Below, in pieces: positions 35,378 to 45,723 of a stretch of 64,000 nt of DNA (position 1 is its first letter; each line of letters starts with the position of its first letter). Position numbers and translations under genes: made by a program. Under the pieces are notes generated by a model, which had not been told where the DNA came from, ran no database searches, and was given only the letters and a program-made list of their open reading frames with translations. This stretch comes from Bacillus sp. CHD6a (GTDB lineage Bacteria > Bacillota > Bacilli > Bacillales > Bacillaceae_I). Location of the stretch: NCBI RefSeq assembly GCF_001293645.1, contig NZ_LBMD01000001.1, forward strand, positions 434,001-498,000, written 5' to 3'.

Positions 35378-36172
35378 TTATTCTGCTTCTGCAGCAAGTT
35401 TATTCATTTCTACTAGGTAGTCACCTAGAATTTTAAGCTCTTCGTCTGTACCTTTGAAAAGGTCCGCAGGCATTCCACCAACACCCTCTACTGCAATCTT
35501 CTGATAATCTTCAGAAGCAAAATCAGGATTGTCAATTAGAGATGGAGCCATTCCAGGGTTACCTTGAAGATTGTCACCGTGACAGGATAGGCAAGTGTTT
35601 TCTTGAAGAATAACATAGCCTTCTGCTTCCATGTCAATTTCAATATCAATTTCATCCGTAATTTCACCTTGCTGAGCTGCAGCTTCCCAGTCATGAGAAT
35701 CTACAGACTGCCATGTCAAGAAGAAAACTGAAGCGATACCTAGTAACATAAGACCAGTAGCAATAGGACGCTTACTAGGGCGACGCTCAGGACCACGATC
35801 TAAGAATGGAGCAAGTAATAAGGCACCAAACGCAAGTCCAGGCATTATCATTGCACCTATAACCGTGTATGGTCCAGCTGCGTATTGATATTTAAGTAGC
35901 TCGTATAAGAATAAAAAGTACCAGTCTGGTAACGGAATGTATCCTGTATCAGTCGGATCTGCCACACGCTCCAATGGTGATTGGTGAGCGACAGTCAGGC
36001 ATAGGAATGCGATTAGGAAAACCGCACCAACCATCCATTCTTTAAGTAAGAAGTTTGGCCAGAATGCTTCCGTTTTACCAGGAAACTCGGAATAGTCTTT
36101 TGGAATATTAGGCTTGCGTACTGCCGGGACACGCGAGTCACCAACAAACTTCATACCTTTTCCTCTATGCAT
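35378..36172 (-). CDS. qcrC: Menaquinol:cytochrome c reductase cytochrome b/c subunit
   Basis: The 264-residue protein fuses the cytochrome b C-terminal helices (subunit IV-like; PLPDWYFLFLYELLKY) with a C-terminal cytochrome c domain bearing one CLSCH haem site near residue 196 and a Met ligand in VGGMPADLF. This fusion is typical of Bacillus bc complexes. It passes electrons from menaquinol to cytochrome c. ATG follows GGAGGGGAAC. Confidence 0.96.
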   Translation of the reverse strand: MHRGKGMKFVGDSRVPAVRKPNIPKDYSEFPGKTEAFWPNFLLKEWMVGAVFLIAFLCLTVAHQSPLERVADPTDTGYIPLPDWYFLFLYELLKYQYAAGPYTVIGAMIMPGLAFGALLLAPFLDRGPERRPSKRPIATGLMLLGIASVFFLTWQSVDSHDWEAAAQQGEITDEIDIEIDMEAEGYVILQENTCLSCHGDNLQGNPGMAPSLIDNPDFASEDYQKIAVEGVGGMPADLFKGTDEELKILGDYLVEMNKLAAEAE

Positions 36173-36209
36173 ATAGGTTCCCCTCCTTTGTTATCAAAAA
36201 TTATGAATC

Positions 36210-36884
36210 TTATAGCGGTCCAGAAATACCTTGCTTACGAATCATGACAAAGTGAGCACCCATCAAGCCGAATAGAGCTGCAGGTAGGAAGAAGACATGA
36301 ATCGCAAAGAAACGAGTCAGTGTTTGCGCTCCAACAATTTCAGGATGACCAGCTAGTAAAGTTTTCACCATATCCCCTATTAACGGGGTTGCAGCGGCAA
36401 TCTCTAACCCTACTTTTGTAGCAAATAATGCTTTCATATCCCATGGTAAAAGGTAACCTGTAAAACCAAGACCTAACATAATGAAGAAGATAAGAACTCC
36501 TACCACCCAGTTAAGTTCACGTGGTTTTTTATATGCACCTTGGAAGAAAACACGTAGTGTATGTAAAAACATCATTACGATAACCAAACTGGCTCCCCAG
36601 TGGTGCATACCGCGTACGATTTGACCGAACGCAACTTCATTTTGTAAATAGTAAACGGATTCCCACGCATTTTTGATGTCCGGAACATAGTACATAGTCA
36701 AGAACATACCTGATAGTACTTGGATAACGGTTACGAAGAATGTCAATCCACCGAAGCAATAAACGAATGCGGAGAAGTGATGTGCTGGGTTTACGTGCTC
36801 AGGTACCTCGTGGTCAGCGATATCGCGCCACATTGGCGTAATATCTAATCGTTCGTCAACCCAGTCATAAATCTTATTTAACAA
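36210..36884 (-). CDS. qcrB: Menaquinol:cytochrome c reductase cytochrome b subunit
   Basis: The 224-residue cytochrome b6-like protein has four membrane helices and two pairs of haem-ligand histidines (in GMHHWGASLVIVMMFLHTLR and the HHFSAFVY/FFAIHVFFLP helices). Start is TTG 36884 behind AGGGGAGG, three bases after qcrA. It nearly matches B. subtilis QcrB. Confidence 0.96.
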   Translation of the reverse strand: MLNKIYDWVDERLDITPMWRDIADHEVPEHVNPAHHFSAFVYCFGGLTFFVTVIQVLSGMFLTMYYVPDIKNAWESVYYLQNEVAFGQIVRGMHHWGASLVIVMMFLHTLRVFFQGAYKKPRELNWVVGVLIFFIMLGLGFTGYLLPWDMKALFATKVGLEIAAATPLIGDMVKTLLAGHPEIVGAQTLTRFFAIHVFFLPAALFGLMGAHFVMIRKQGISGPL

Positions 36885-36887
36885 TTA

Positions 36888-37397
36888 TTACGCCTCCCCT
36901 TTAGGTTTTGCGCTACCTAAATAAACGATACCATCTTTCACTTCATGAACGTATACATCAAGCGGAGATAGTGGTGGTGTATTAGGTACGTTGTCACCAT
37001 TTTTTTCATACAAGCCATAGTGGCATGGACAGAAGAACTTATCTGGATTACCAGGATCTGAACCCCAGTTTACAGTACAGCCAAGATGCTTACAAACAGG
37101 AGATAAGGCAATAATTTCACCGTTTTCATCTTTGTAAATCCAAGCAGTTCTAGGTTCTTCGGATTCATACCAAGCATCTACCTGCTTAATCTTGAAAGGG
37201 AAGTTTTGCGGTTCCGCAGTAAGTTCACTTTCTTCACATACAGCTACTAATTCTTGCTCATTTCCAGCTTTAAGTACAGGATCAATTGCAAAACGGACCA
37301 TTGGCATCAGCATACCTGCTGCCATGAAACCGCCTACACCAGTAAGGGTATAGTTTAAAAATTGACGTCTAGACACGCGATGGTTTTTCTCACTCAT
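36888..37397 (-). CDS. qcrA: Rieske iron-sulfur subunit of menaquinol:cytochrome c reductase
   Basis: The 169-residue protein has a twin-arginine signal anchor (SRRQFLNYTLTGVGGFMAAG) and the Rieske [2Fe-2S] motifs CKHLGC and CPCHYG (C-x-H pairs). First gene of qcrABC, with promoter at 37475-37503. Confidence 0.96.
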   Translation of the reverse strand: MSEKNHRVSRRQFLNYTLTGVGGFMAAGMLMPMVRFAIDPVLKAGNEQELVAVCEESELTAEPQNFPFKIKQVDAWYESEEPRTAWIYKDENGEIIALSPVCKHLGCTVNWGSDPGNPDKFFCPCHYGLYEKNGDNVPNTPPLSPLDVYVHEVKDGIVYLGSAKPKGEA

Positions 37398-37462
37398 TGT
37401 TTTCCCCCCTCTATAGACAGAACTAAGTCCATACGGACAGTAGATTATAACACATAGAAAAC

Positions 37463-37503
37463 TAGGACATTCTCATGATATATCAATCTTGTCCTAAGGT
37501 CAA
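37463..37503 (-). promoter_or_regulatory. qcr promoter with overlapping inverted repeat
   Basis: -35 TTGACC (37503-37498), 17-bp spacer, -10 TATCAT (37480-37475). TAGGACA (37463-37469) and TGTCCTA (37490-37496) form 7-bp arms spaced by 20 bp that bracket the -10 box, a likely operator. A second possible extended -10, TGTTATAAT, lies closer to the gene near 37446-37454. Confidence 0.6.
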
Positions 37504-37642
37504 TAATCTCCTGCCTTGAAAAAATGGCAAGGTTGTGACGTATTTTCAATCCTTTAAAAATATTTTTGTTTTTTTATTGCTTTTTTAATATTGTTTTGCT
37601 ATCAGATTGCCTTTTTGGATAATTTGCACCAATTTCTAACCT

Positions 37643-38101
37643 TTAATCCTGCCATTTTTGGATAAACATCGGTAATAATTGATTCATCTGATCTTGAATG
37701 ATTTTTTGTTTATATTTATCTTCCATATCTTCTAAAGGAATCGCCGGTAACCAGATGAGCTTTCCTTCTAAATGTTGCTCTTTTTGACTCCATGAACTGT
37801 CGGATGTCATAAGAAATACATGTTTAATATTATTTTCTTTAATATGTAGAGACAGATTGTTAAGTTGTGCTACTTTGTTTTCAGCTTGGTCTGACTCGAT
37901 ATAGCTGAAAGGGGGCAACAGAATAACTCTTCCTTTAAATTGTCTTTCCAATTCGTAACTTAAAATGTTTATGTATTCTCCGTGAGATGCAATCGTTTTG
38001 ATATTGTCTCCGAAACTAATAGGCATCAGTGGAATAATGACGGTATCTATATATTCTTTTGCTTGAACGTACTGGGAGATATCTTTGCTTGTCCATTTCA
38101 T
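37643..38101 (-). CDS. ypiF: YpiF-like protein (DUF2487)
   Basis: The 152-residue soluble protein MKWTSKDISQYVQAKEYIDT has family blocks VIIPLMPISFGDN and ERQFKGRVILLPPFSYI. No function is known. The ribosome site is weak. It has its own promoter at 38148-38176 and lies upstream of qcrA as in B. subtilis, perhaps contributing readthrough. Confidence 0.83.
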   Translation of the reverse strand: MKWTSKDISQYVQAKEYIDTVIIPLMPISFGDNIKTIASHGEYINILSYELERQFKGRVILLPPFSYIESDQAENKVAQLNNLSLHIKENNIKHVFLMTSDSSWSQKEQHLEGKLIWLPAIPLEDMEDKYKQKIIQDQMNQLLPMFIQKWQD

Positions 38102-38147
38102 GGTTTCGTTTCAACTCTTTCTTTTGGGGATTTATTATCGTTCTTTA

Positions 38148-38176
38148 AATATAAGTTTTGTAGTGGAAGAGGTCAA
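38148..38176 (-). promoter_or_regulatory. SigA promoter of ypiF
   Basis: -35 TTGACC (38176-38171), 17-bp spacer, -10 TATATT (38153-38148), just after the ypiB terminator. Confidence 0.65.
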
Positions 38177-38200
38177 ATATTTAGAGTAACAACAAAAAAC

Positions 38201-38224
38201 CCCCCAACATTTTTGAGTTGGGGG
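38201..38224 (-). terminator. Terminator of ypiB
   Basis: CCCCCAAC (38201-38208) pairs with GTTGGGGG (38217-38224); TTTTTTG follows on the minus strand. Confidence 0.85.
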
Positions 38225-38233
38225 TAAGAAATA

Positions 38234-38770
38234 TTATAATCTCTTCAACTGACCTGTCAGTTTACGAAACGCCTCTTCATCCTGCCGGTCTAATGCTTCG
38301 TCTATCATTTTCAATAACTTCTCTTTTTGAAAAGTGTAAATGGATTCTTCTAGCATTCTTTCGGCTAATATACGATCTTTTTCATTGATTTGGGACTGCT
38401 TTGGCATAAACGGATTATCTTCGAGCACCGCTGCGTATTGCGGTGAATGATAGACAGACCGGAAATTTAACTGGATATAAATATCCTCATCACGATTAAG
38501 CCTAATGTCATGGAAGGACTTCTCGGCGTCCGTCGTCATCACATTTTCCTTATAAAACCTGAATGGCACTTCCTCTACACAATGGGTTGACATGATAATT
38601 CCCCGTGGACAAAACTGGGCTTGCTCAACAAAGTGAACTTTCTTCATCAACTGGTCATGACTCATCAAATAGTTTAAAATCCATACACATTCACGTCTTT
38701 TTAACTGATAGTTTCCCAAGAACCACCTTATAAAGTCCTTCTTCTCGTTGACAGATACAGGGGTAGCCAC
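38234..38770 (-). CDS. ypiB: ReoY-family protein YpiB
   Basis: The 178-residue protein starts [20 protein letters not shown] and has [20 protein letters not shown], the UPF0302/YpiB pattern. The Listeria homologue ReoY works with ReoM and ClpCP to degrade MurA and so tunes peptidoglycan synthesis; the same role is inferred here. It follows ypiA by about 32 bases. Confidence 0.9.
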   Translation of the reverse strand: MATPVSVNEKKDFIRWFLGNYQLKRRECVWILNYLMSHDQLMKKVHFVEQAQFCPRGIIMSTHCVEEVPFRFYKENVMTTDAEKSFHDIRLNRDEDIYIQLNFRSVYHSPQYAAVLEDNPFMPKQSQINEKDRILAERMLEESIYTFQKEKLLKMIDEALDRQDEEAFRKLTGQLKRL

Positions 38771-38802
38771 AACTATCGTCCCTCCTCTGCGTAGAATATT
38801 CC

Positions 38803-40062
38803 CTACTCTTGTAAATTTAGATACAGATCTTGCAATTCTATGTTGGTTGGGTCAAGTTGTATTAGTTTTTCAAAAAGCGGCTTTGCTTCTTCTCGTTTCC
38901 CTTCCTCCAATAAAAAGTGAGCGTAATCGTAAAGGAAGCTGCTGTCATCTTTAAAAGAAGTATATGCTTGACGGTAATGATTTAATGCATCAGAATATTT
39001 TTCGGTTTGTTGGTAGGCAACAGCTAAGTCCCAATCATATTGCGGATCGGACTCTCCAAAGTTAATGAGTTCATTCAGGCAGTCTATAACATCTTCATAG
39101 CGCTCTTCCTGCAAGAAGATTTTTGTTAAAGTTAAGGCTGCTTCCACATATCCAGGATCAATAGCAATGGCTTCTCTTAATAACTTTTCTGCCTCTTGCA
39201 CATTCTGCTGTTTCATTGCCACTTTCGCTCCGTACACTTGCAATTCTTTGTTATATTCATTTACCGCTAAACCTTCTTTTGCAACACGCAAGCTATCTTC
39301 TAACAATCCTTCGTGTTCATATGCTTTTGCAAGATATAAGTAAAGAGAGGAGTATTCATAATCCATTTCTTTTACCTGATTAAGTTTTTCGATACAGGTC
39401 TTGAAATATCCTGCCTGAAAAGCGGTAAATCCGTATTGAAATAGTACGTCAATTTTCAACTCTTTCTGCAATGCCTGGTCGAAATAAGGCATTGCCTCTT
39501 CAAATTGCCCGGTAGCACTGTAGCATTCAGCGAGTCTTTCCTGCAAAGAGAAATCAATTTCATCTTCATGCGGAAGAACGGATTCATAAAATGGAATGGC
39601 TTTCTTATAGTCTCCTTGAGACAGGTATACTTCCGCTAGTGCGAGGTTGATGATCGGTTCTTTTGGTGCAACCTTTTTGGCAGCAAGTAGTTTTTGTTCG
39701 CTCACCTCAAACAGTCCCTGTGCCTGATAAAGGTCTGCAAGTAGAAGCAGCGACTGAATATAGACATCATCATGTTCCGTAATGTTTTCTAATAAAGCCA
39801 TCGCTTCATCTTCTTCATCTAGATCAATATGGACTTCAGCCAGTGAAATAATGAGGTCAGACTCATTTGGAAATTGGTATAGGAGGTTCTGGTAAAGTTG
39901 TTTGGCGTCATCAAGCATACCAAGTTGCTGATAGATCTGAGCCGTCTGAAACAAATCTTCTTCCCCAAACTTAGATTCGTTTTCTTTCAGGATAGTAAGA
40001 CCCTGTTCTATATCTCCGTTATCTATTAGTTCTAGAGCTTTATCAATTACTGTGTAAGACAA
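38803..40062 (-). CDS. ypiA: TPR-repeat protein YpiA
   Basis: The ~419-residue protein is built of tetratricopeptide repeats over nearly its whole length ([60 protein letters not shown]). It is probably a scaffold for protein contacts; the homologous genes flank aroE and ypiB. The start is uncertain: TTG 40062 has AAGGG about 10 bases upstream, while the frame continues to 40095 without a ribosome site. Confidence 0.85.
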   Translation of the reverse strand: MSYTVIDKALELIDNGDIEQGLTILKENESKFGEEDLFQTAQIYQQLGMLDDAKQLYQNLLYQFPNESDLIISLAEVHIDLDEEDEAMALLENITEHDDVYIQSLLLLADLYQAQGLFEVSEQKLLAAKKVAPKEPIINLALAEVYLSQGDYKKAIPFYESVLPHEDEIDFSLQERLAECYSATGQFEEAMPYFDQALQKELKIDVLFQYGFTAFQAGYFKTCIEKLNQVKEMDYEYSSLYLYLAKAYEHEGLLEDSLRVAKEGLAVNEYNKELQVYGAKVAMKQQNVQEAEKLLREAIAIDPGYVEAALTLTKIFLQEERYEDVIDCLNELINFGESDPQYDWDLAVAYQQTEKYSDALNHYRQAYTSFKDDSSFLYDYAHFLLEEGKREEAKPLFEKLIQLDPTNIELQDLYLNLQE

Positions 40063-40106
40063 AATACTACTTCCCTTCGTTTTAAAAATCCGCAATCACA
40101 TGTTCT

Positions 40107-41018
40107 TTACATCTTTTCAGAGAGTAAGAAATGACCTGGAATGGTTACTGCACATTCTTTTCCAAAGCCTGGACGAAATAATATCTCATCTCCCGCTTTT
40201 ATAACCGTTCCTTTTTGAACTGTAACTTCTGGAATATGACTATCATAATCCAGATTTTCGATAGTTTCAATTATATGACCTTCTGGTGACAAAAAGAGAT
40301 TATAGTCTAATTCTCCACCAACCCTCAAATCTCCTTTAGAAGGATAAATACCAATTTTCATTAATAAATCCAAATCGAGCGGTTTGCCCTGTTCTGGACA
40401 CTCAGTAGAATGTGTCAATTTTTCTTCTTTCATAATTAGTTTCCACTCTTTTTTCTTCTTGTTTTTTTTGGATGGAGAAATATTTTGCCAGCACGGGAGA
40501 AATGTTACTGGAAATTGATACAAAGCATCTTTTATCCACCCCCATGGGACGGAAGAAAGTTCTGTTGTATCATCCATTTGCAAAAAAATAGCAGAAATTT
40601 TATATCGCCTGCATTGTCGTACAAAAGAAGGTGTGAGTTTACTGAAGGGAATTCTGACAGCAAAATAATAATCAATCGGACTATTTAATAAGCAAGTTCT
40701 CGCTCTCTTTAAGGTGTGCAATAATTCTTTTTCGCGATGAACGGATATGAGAGAAAGAAGGGTTGTACAACCTTTTTTTAAATAGTTGCTTGTGATGAAT
40801 TGCTTAAACTGCGGAAAAGGCATTGGTTCAAGGTTATCGACAAGCATGACATGTCCGGGTGTCAGCACATAGGGGGAAAAATCCATTCTCATGGACCTAG
40901 AATTGGAAAAAGGGCCTTCTTTGATGTAATGAATTTTGTTGTCTTTAACCAGCAGATTGGTATGGAGGAGTGTTGATTTGTTCTTGATTACATTGGCAGC
41001 TTCTATAATATATTCCAT
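40107..41018 (-). CDS. Degenerate amidohydrolase-like protein, probably non-catalytic
   Basis: The 303-residue protein begins like a dihydroorotase/hydantoinase (IIEAANVIKNKSTLLHTNLL, FSPYVLTPGHVMLVDNL) and ends like one (LMKIGIYPSKGDLRVGGELD, the IGLYPxKGxIxVGxDAD block). The HxH metal site after the TPG turn is absent (HVMLVDNL), and the middle is too short for a full TIM barrel and holds a Lys-rich stretch (SPSKKNKKKKEWK). B. subtilis has no gene between ypiA and aroE that I recall. The ATG at 41018 follows a purine-rich GAGGGGG site. Domain reading is by eye only. Confidence 0.6.
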   Translation of the reverse strand: MEYIIEAANVIKNKSTLLHTNLLVKDNKIHYIKEGPFSNSRSMRMDFSPYVLTPGHVMLVDNLEPMPFPQFKQFITSNYLKKGCTTLLSLISVHREKELLHTLKRARTCLLNSPIDYYFAVRIPFSKLTPSFVRQCRRYKISAIFLQMDDTTELSSVPWGWIKDALYQFPVTFLPCWQNISPSKKNKKKKEWKLIMKEEKLTHSTECPEQGKPLDLDLLMKIGIYPSKGDLRVGGELDYNLFLSPEGHIIETIENLDYDSHIPEVTVQKGTVIKAGDEILFRPGFGKECAVTIPGHFLLSEKM

Positions 41019-41301
41019 AGCATCCCCCTCTAGAAACGTTCTTAAGACAAGCTATGCGCGTGGAGCGTGAAATATGCTTTGAACGTGATGTTTGGGGTGT
41101 ACGAAAAAATTAGGGAAAGACTCGGATGGACACGGGCGGAGGGTGTCATACACGTTGGTGGTATCCAAATTCATTTCGGGCGATATTTAGAGTTTACGGG
41201 CGAATCGCGTTTATCACCCGCCCAAATCTTAAACTATACCCCCACCTCCTAGCCAAACAACACCCTCCCATTGTCAAAACTAACAAATATAGGAAATAAA
41301 A

Positions 41302-41329
41302 AAGAGGCCCATCTCCATAGACCCCTCTT
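41302..41329 (-). terminator. Terminator of the aro/trp/his supraoperon
   Basis: AAGAGG (41302-41307) pairs with CCTCTT (41324-41329), with partial inner pairing, followed on the minus strand by TTTTTTAT. Confidence 0.6.
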
Positions 41330-41336
41330 CTAAAAA

Positions 41337-42626
41337 TTACCCTCTTCTCAAACTTTCCATATGCTCAAAGAAGCTCGGATAGGAAACATTGATTGCCCCA
41401 TCATTTTGTAGAACCGTTTCTCCATCAGCAACGAGGCTCGCAATGGCTCCCATCATCCCGATACGGTGATCCCCGTAACTGTCTAGCGTGCCACCATGCA
41501 ACCTCGTTTTGCCCTTAATAATCATTCCGTCCTCCGTTGCCTTAATATCCGCTCCAAGCTTCTTCAGCTCATTCACAACCGTATCAATTCGGTTTGTTTC
41601 CTTCACCTTCAGCTCTTCCGCATCCTTTATCACTGTTGTACCTTCAGCTTGTGTCGCCATTAAAGCGATGATAGGCACTTCATCAATCAGGCGTGGGATG
41701 ATATCTCCGCCAATTTCAACACCTTTAAGATCAGAAGATTCAACGGTAATATCCGCATATGGTTCAGGTCCATCCTCTACCACATTAGAATATGACAGAC
41801 TTGCACCCATATTTTTTAGAACTTCTAAAATCCCAGTACGAGTAGGATTTAACCCGACCCTCTGCAATGTAACCTTGCTTCCGGGCACTATCGAACCTGC
41901 AACCAGGAAAAATGCTGCAGAAGAGATATCTCCTGGAACGACTATATGCATATCTGACACCAGCTTTTGCCCGCCAACCACGCTTACCTTGCATTCTTCT
42001 TCTCTTACATCCACTCCGAATGCACGCAGCATTCTCTCAGTATGATCACGGGATTTAAATGGTTCACTCACGCTTGTTACCCCTTCAGCCTGCAACCCTG
42101 CCAACAGAACAGCAGACTTCACTTGAGCACTTGCTACAGGCGACACGTAATCAAGGCCGCTCAAGCCACCTCCCTGAATAGAGATGGGCGTGAAATTGCC
42201 ATCTTGGTTCCCTTGTATTCTTGCGCCCATATCACGTAACGGAACAGTAACCCGTTTCATCGGTCTTTTGGCGATAGACTCGTCCCCAATTAAGACAGAG
42301 TGTATTGGCAAACCGGAGAGGATCCCCATCATCAGTCGCGCTGTTGTTCCCGAGTTCCCGACATCTAATATTTCTGATGACTCTCGAAGTCCCTTCAATC
42401 CGTTTCCATATACCGTCACATTGGAGCCATCCTGTTCTATCTTCACCCCAAGCTTGGAGAAACAACTGATTGTACTTAGGCAGTCATCACCAGGAAGGAA
42501 ATTCTCCACTGTCGTTTTGCCTTCCGCCATTGATCCGAACATGACGGAACGATGGGAAATGGATTTATCTCCTGGAATCTGTATGGTTCCTTTTAACCCA
42601 CTTGCAGTACCTGTAAGTTTTTTCAT
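41337..42626 (-). CDS. aroE: 3-phosphoshikimate 1-carboxyvinyltransferase (EPSP synthase)
   Basis: The 429-residue enzyme condenses shikimate 3-phosphate and PEP. Motifs: [31 protein letters not shown] and YGDHRIGM. In B. subtilis naming the gene is aroE (aroA in E. coli). ATG 42626 follows GGAGAGAG; GTG 42632 overlaps it. It is the last gene of the aromatic supraoperon, ten bases after tyrA. Confidence 0.95.
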   Translation of the reverse strand: MKKLTGTASGLKGTIQIPGDKSISHRSVMFGSMAEGKTTVENFLPGDDCLSTISCFSKLGVKIEQDGSNVTVYGNGLKGLRESSEILDVGNSGTTARLMMGILSGLPIHSVLIGDESIAKRPMKRVTVPLRDMGARIQGNQDGNFTPISIQGGGLSGLDYVSPVASAQVKSAVLLAGLQAEGVTSVSEPFKSRDHTERMLRAFGVDVREEECKVSVVGGQKLVSDMHIVVPGDISSAAFFLVAGSIVPGSKVTLQRVGLNPTRTGILEVLKNMGASLSYSNVVEDGPEPYADITVESSDLKGVEIGGDIIPRLIDEVPIIALMATQAEGTTVIKDAEELKVKETNRIDTVVNELKKLGADIKATEDGMIIKGKTRLHGGTLDSYGDHRIGMMGAIASLVADGETVLQNDGAINVSYPSFFEHMESLRRG

Positions 42627-42642
42627 TGACACTCTCTCCTAA

Positions 42643-43755
42643 CTAGACAATATAGGTTTCATACATGGTGTGTTTGCGTAAGCAATTTTCTGCAGATTGG
42701 CGATCGTCTTCTGATTGGAAGCTTAGTCTCAGCACTCCATAAATTTCTTCTCTTGTTTCCATGATTCGGATATTGGTAATGCTTATTTTTTCTTTTGCAA
42801 GTATACCGGTAATCTCTGAGATGATACCAGGGTAGTCGGGAACATCCACATATAAATCGTAAAAGGACGGAATAGCACCCTTAGATTTTACAGGTAGACC
42901 GTCACGAAACTCCTTAGCTTTACTGAAATACTCAAGCAAAAAAGCTTCGTTATCCTGTGATAACTGTTCCCTCACCACTACCATTTGTTCCATCCATTGA
43001 TCTAAAAGGGTAAGAATGGTTTCTTTATTATGTATCAAAATGTCCTTCCACATCGTCGGATTGCTTGAAGCGATCCTTGTGATATCTCGGAAGCCACCTG
43101 CTGCTAGCCTCGAAACAAATGGATTGGTAGATTGCATATCCTCTGCCTGATGAACAAGGCCAGCGGCGACCACATGAGGAAAATGGCTGATGACCCCTGC
43201 CACCAAATCATGTTCTGCAGCAGACATGGTAATAAAATTTGCCTTCGTTCCAGCTAGCCACATTTTCGTTAAGGCCACCTCTTTAGGACTGGCATCTTCC
43301 GTAAATGGTGTAAGCACATAAAAAGCATTTTCGAATAGGTGGCTTTTGGCTGCGATCACACCGCTTTTATGGGAACCTGCCATTGGATGCCCCCCTATGA
43401 ATGTAACATTATCCTGAGGGAACAGGGTAGCTGCTAAAGTGGTAATACTATCTTTCGTACTACCTACATCGGTGATCACAACTTGTGGTTTCGTAAATGT
43501 AATCTTGCTTAAGTGTTTTAACACTTCATTGGCCTGCATGACCGGTACAGAAATAACGATAAAATCTGCATCGCTTGCTTCCGCATCATAATCTTCACAG
43601 AACTCATCGATAACTTTTAATGACTTCGCTAATTTCGCCTGCTGAGTATTTATATCGTATCCTATTATACACGCATTTGAATGTTCTTTTTTTATCGCAA
43701 GGGCTATGGATCCACCAATAAGCCCTAGTCCGATAACCAACACTTTTCCGTTCAC
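42643..43755 (-). CDS. tyrA: Prephenate dehydrogenase with C-terminal ACT domain
   Basis: The 370-residue enzyme has the NAD site VLVIGLGLIGGSIALAIK, SVPVMQANEVL, the GGHPMAGSHKSG active-site loop and a C-terminal ACT domain (about 297-370, VDVPDYPGIISEITGILAKE), the likely tyrosine sensor. It makes 4-hydroxyphenylpyruvate. Start is GTG 43755 with GGCGG upstream. Confidence 0.95.
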   Translation of the reverse strand: MNGKVLVIGLGLIGGSIALAIKKEHSNACIIGYDINTQQAKLAKSLKVIDEFCEDYDAEASDADFIVISVPVMQANEVLKHLSKITFTKPQVVITDVGSTKDSITTLAATLFPQDNVTFIGGHPMAGSHKSGVIAAKSHLFENAFYVLTPFTEDASPKEVALTKMWLAGTKANFITMSAAEHDLVAGVISHFPHVVAAGLVHQAEDMQSTNPFVSRLAAGGFRDITRIASSNPTMWKDILIHNKETILTLLDQWMEQMVVVREQLSQDNEAFLLEYFSKAKEFRDGLPVKSKGAIPSFYDLYVDVPDYPGIISEITGILAKEKISITNIRIMETREEIYGVLRLSFQSEDDRQSAENCLRKHTMYETYIV

Positions 43756-43812
43756 TGCATTTCACCGCCTGATGTCTATATATATGTAAATAGAGAGGAT
43801 ATCTCCTCTCTA

Positions 43813-44907
43813 TTAAATGGCTTGCTTCATTTTAAATTCCTTCAAGTAAGAGATAATCTCTGCGTTTTGTTCCTTTGTTCCAACAGTAATACGTAAGCAA
43901 GTCGGATAACCTAATGCTTTTCCAGAACGAACAATATACCCTTTTTTCATTAAATATTGAAACAGAATATCTGAGTCCGTCTGAAAATCTATCAAGATGA
44001 AATTTCCTTCAGAAGGATAGTAGGCAAGTTTCAATTCCTCGCAAAATGCGTAATATTGCTCTAAACCTTCTTTATTCTTTGTCACACACTCTTTGATAAA
44101 AGATTGGTCCCCTACAGCAGCCTTTGCAGCAACTTGGGCCAGAGAGTTCGTATTGAATGGTTCTCTTGCGGGTTCTATAAGTTGGATAAGCTTTTCATTT
44201 CCAATTCCATATCCGATACGAAAACTAGCAAGGCCATATGCTTTTGAGAAAGTACGGGTAATCATAAGGTTTGGATAGTCTTTTAACAGAGTCACCGTTT
44301 CAGGGTAATCTTCTGAAATGACATACTCCTTATATGCTTCATCCACAACAACTAAAGTATTGCTAGGGACTCTTTCTAGAAAAGAAAGAAGCAGATCTTC
44401 CTTGATGTAAGTTCCTGTAGGATTATTCGGACTGCATAACCAAACGATTGCTGTATTCTCATCAATAGAGTTAAGCATTTCATCAAGCTGGTGATAACCA
44501 TCTTGTAATGGAATTTCTCTAACTTCTGCCCCTTCAATAATGGCATTATGCTTGTATTGTGGAAAAGTAGGTGTTGGCATCACCGTATTTTTCCCTGGTT
44601 TTAATAGTGCCCGGCAAACAATTTGAATGACCTCATCAGAACCATTTCCAAAAATAAGCTCTTTTTCTCCAACACCTGTTTGGGCTGCTAGTACTTCACG
44701 CAAGTCTCTTGCATAACCATCAGGGTATGTAGCGGCATTGCTGAGCTCCGCTAATAGAGCCTGCTGAACAGCTGGAGAGCAGCCATATGGATTTTCATTA
44801 GAAGCGAGTTTCACTATTTTCTCTAATCCTAATTCCCTCTTCACTTCTTCCATCGGTTTACCTGGTTGATAAGGCGTCAAGTTAAGCAGTTGTTCTTTAA
44901 TTTCCAT
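43813..44907 (-). CDS. hisC: Histidinol-phosphate aminotransferase (also aromatic aminotransferase)
   Basis: The 364-residue PLP enzyme has [21 protein letters not shown] and the PLP lysine in [18 protein letters not shown]. In B. subtilis HisC also transaminates prephenate-derived aromatics, which explains its place in this operon. ATG 44907 follows AGGTG; it begins just after the trpA stop. Confidence 0.94.
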   Translation of the reverse strand: MEIKEQLLNLTPYQPGKPMEEVKRELGLEKIVKLASNENPYGCSPAVQQALLAELSNAATYPDGYARDLREVLAAQTGVGEKELIFGNGSDEVIQIVCRALLKPGKNTVMPTPTFPQYKHNAIIEGAEVREIPLQDGYHQLDEMLNSIDENTAIVWLCSPNNPTGTYIKEDLLLSFLERVPSNTLVVVDEAYKEYVISEDYPETVTLLKDYPNLMITRTFSKAYGLASFRIGYGIGNEKLIQLIEPAREPFNTNSLAQVAAKAAVGDQSFIKECVTKNKEGLEQYYAFCEELKLAYYPSEGNFILIDFQTDSDILFQYLMKKGYIVRSGKALGYPTCLRITVGTKEQNAEIISYLKEFKMKQAI

Positions 44908-44916
44908 CTTCAACAT

Positions 44917-45723
44917 TCACCTTTCTGCTAAAAGTGGAGAGATAAGCTCCTCTATTTGTTGCTTTAATTCATGCAAGGTTTTTTCTTCATCAACTTTAAA
45001 TTGCTTTTCTTTTTGTTCAATCATTTTAATGAGTGCACTTCCCACCACAAAACCATCACAATATGGTTTTAAGGTTTGTATTTGTTCACTCTCTGAGATT
45101 CCGAATCCTACTGCAGTCGGCACGTTGCTTTTCTTTTTTACCTCTTCAAGAAAAGCATACAACTCCTCGGAAAATTCTTTACGCACCCCTGTCACACCAA
45201 GCGAGGAAATACAATATAGAAAGCCTTGAGCATGCTCTGTAATCGTATTCATCCGTTCTTTGGAAGTTGGGGCAACAAGTGAAATATACGTTATAGCATG
45301 TTCGCTGCATTTCTCTCGTATTCTCCTGCTTTCTTCAAACGGAAGATCAGGAATGAGGAGCCCGTCGACTTGATTTTGCTTCGCTAAAGCGAAAAAGGAT
45401 TCTTCTCCTAATTGTAACACAGGATTATAATACGTAAAGAGGATGATCGGAATTTTCAGTCCTCTTCTTCTCATTTCTCCAGCAAGCTCCATGGTGCTTG
45501 TAATGGTTGTTTTATGGGCCAAAGCACGCTTGGAAGCACGCTGTATGACTGGGCCGTCTGCTAACGGATCGGAGTACGGGACTCCAAGCTCTAGTACGGA
45601 TGCACCTGCCTCCTCTAAAAGAAGAGCAAGCTTTATCGACAATTCCGGTGTAGGATCTCCAGACATAATAAATGGAATAAACAGCTTGTCAAGCTTTGGT
45701 AATCTCTCTAGATACGTCGTCAT
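44917..45723 (-). CDS. trpA: Tryptophan synthase alpha chain
   Basis: The 268-residue TIM barrel cleaves indole-3-glycerol phosphate. Motifs: [28 protein letters not shown] with the catalytic Glu and Asp, and [11 protein letters not shown]. Its ATG overlaps the trpB stop (ATGA). Confidence 0.96.
   Translation of the reverse strand: MTTYLERLPKLDKLFIPFIMSGDPTPELSIKLALLLEEAGASVLELGVPYSDPLADGPVIQRASKRALAHKTTITSTMELAGEMRRRGLKIPIILFTYYNPVLQLGEESFFALAKQNQVDGLLIPDLPFEESRRIREKCSEHAITYISLVAPTSKERMNTITEHAQGFLYCISSLGVTGVRKEFSEELYAFLEEVKKKSNVPTAVGFGISESEQIQTLKPYCDGFVVGSALIKMIEQKEKQFKVDEEKTLHELKQQIEELISPLLAER

Noticed and set aside
41067-41252. 61-codon plus-strand frame
   Set aside because: No ribosome site, unusual composition, lies in the CGGGCG-rich spacer; coding not supported.
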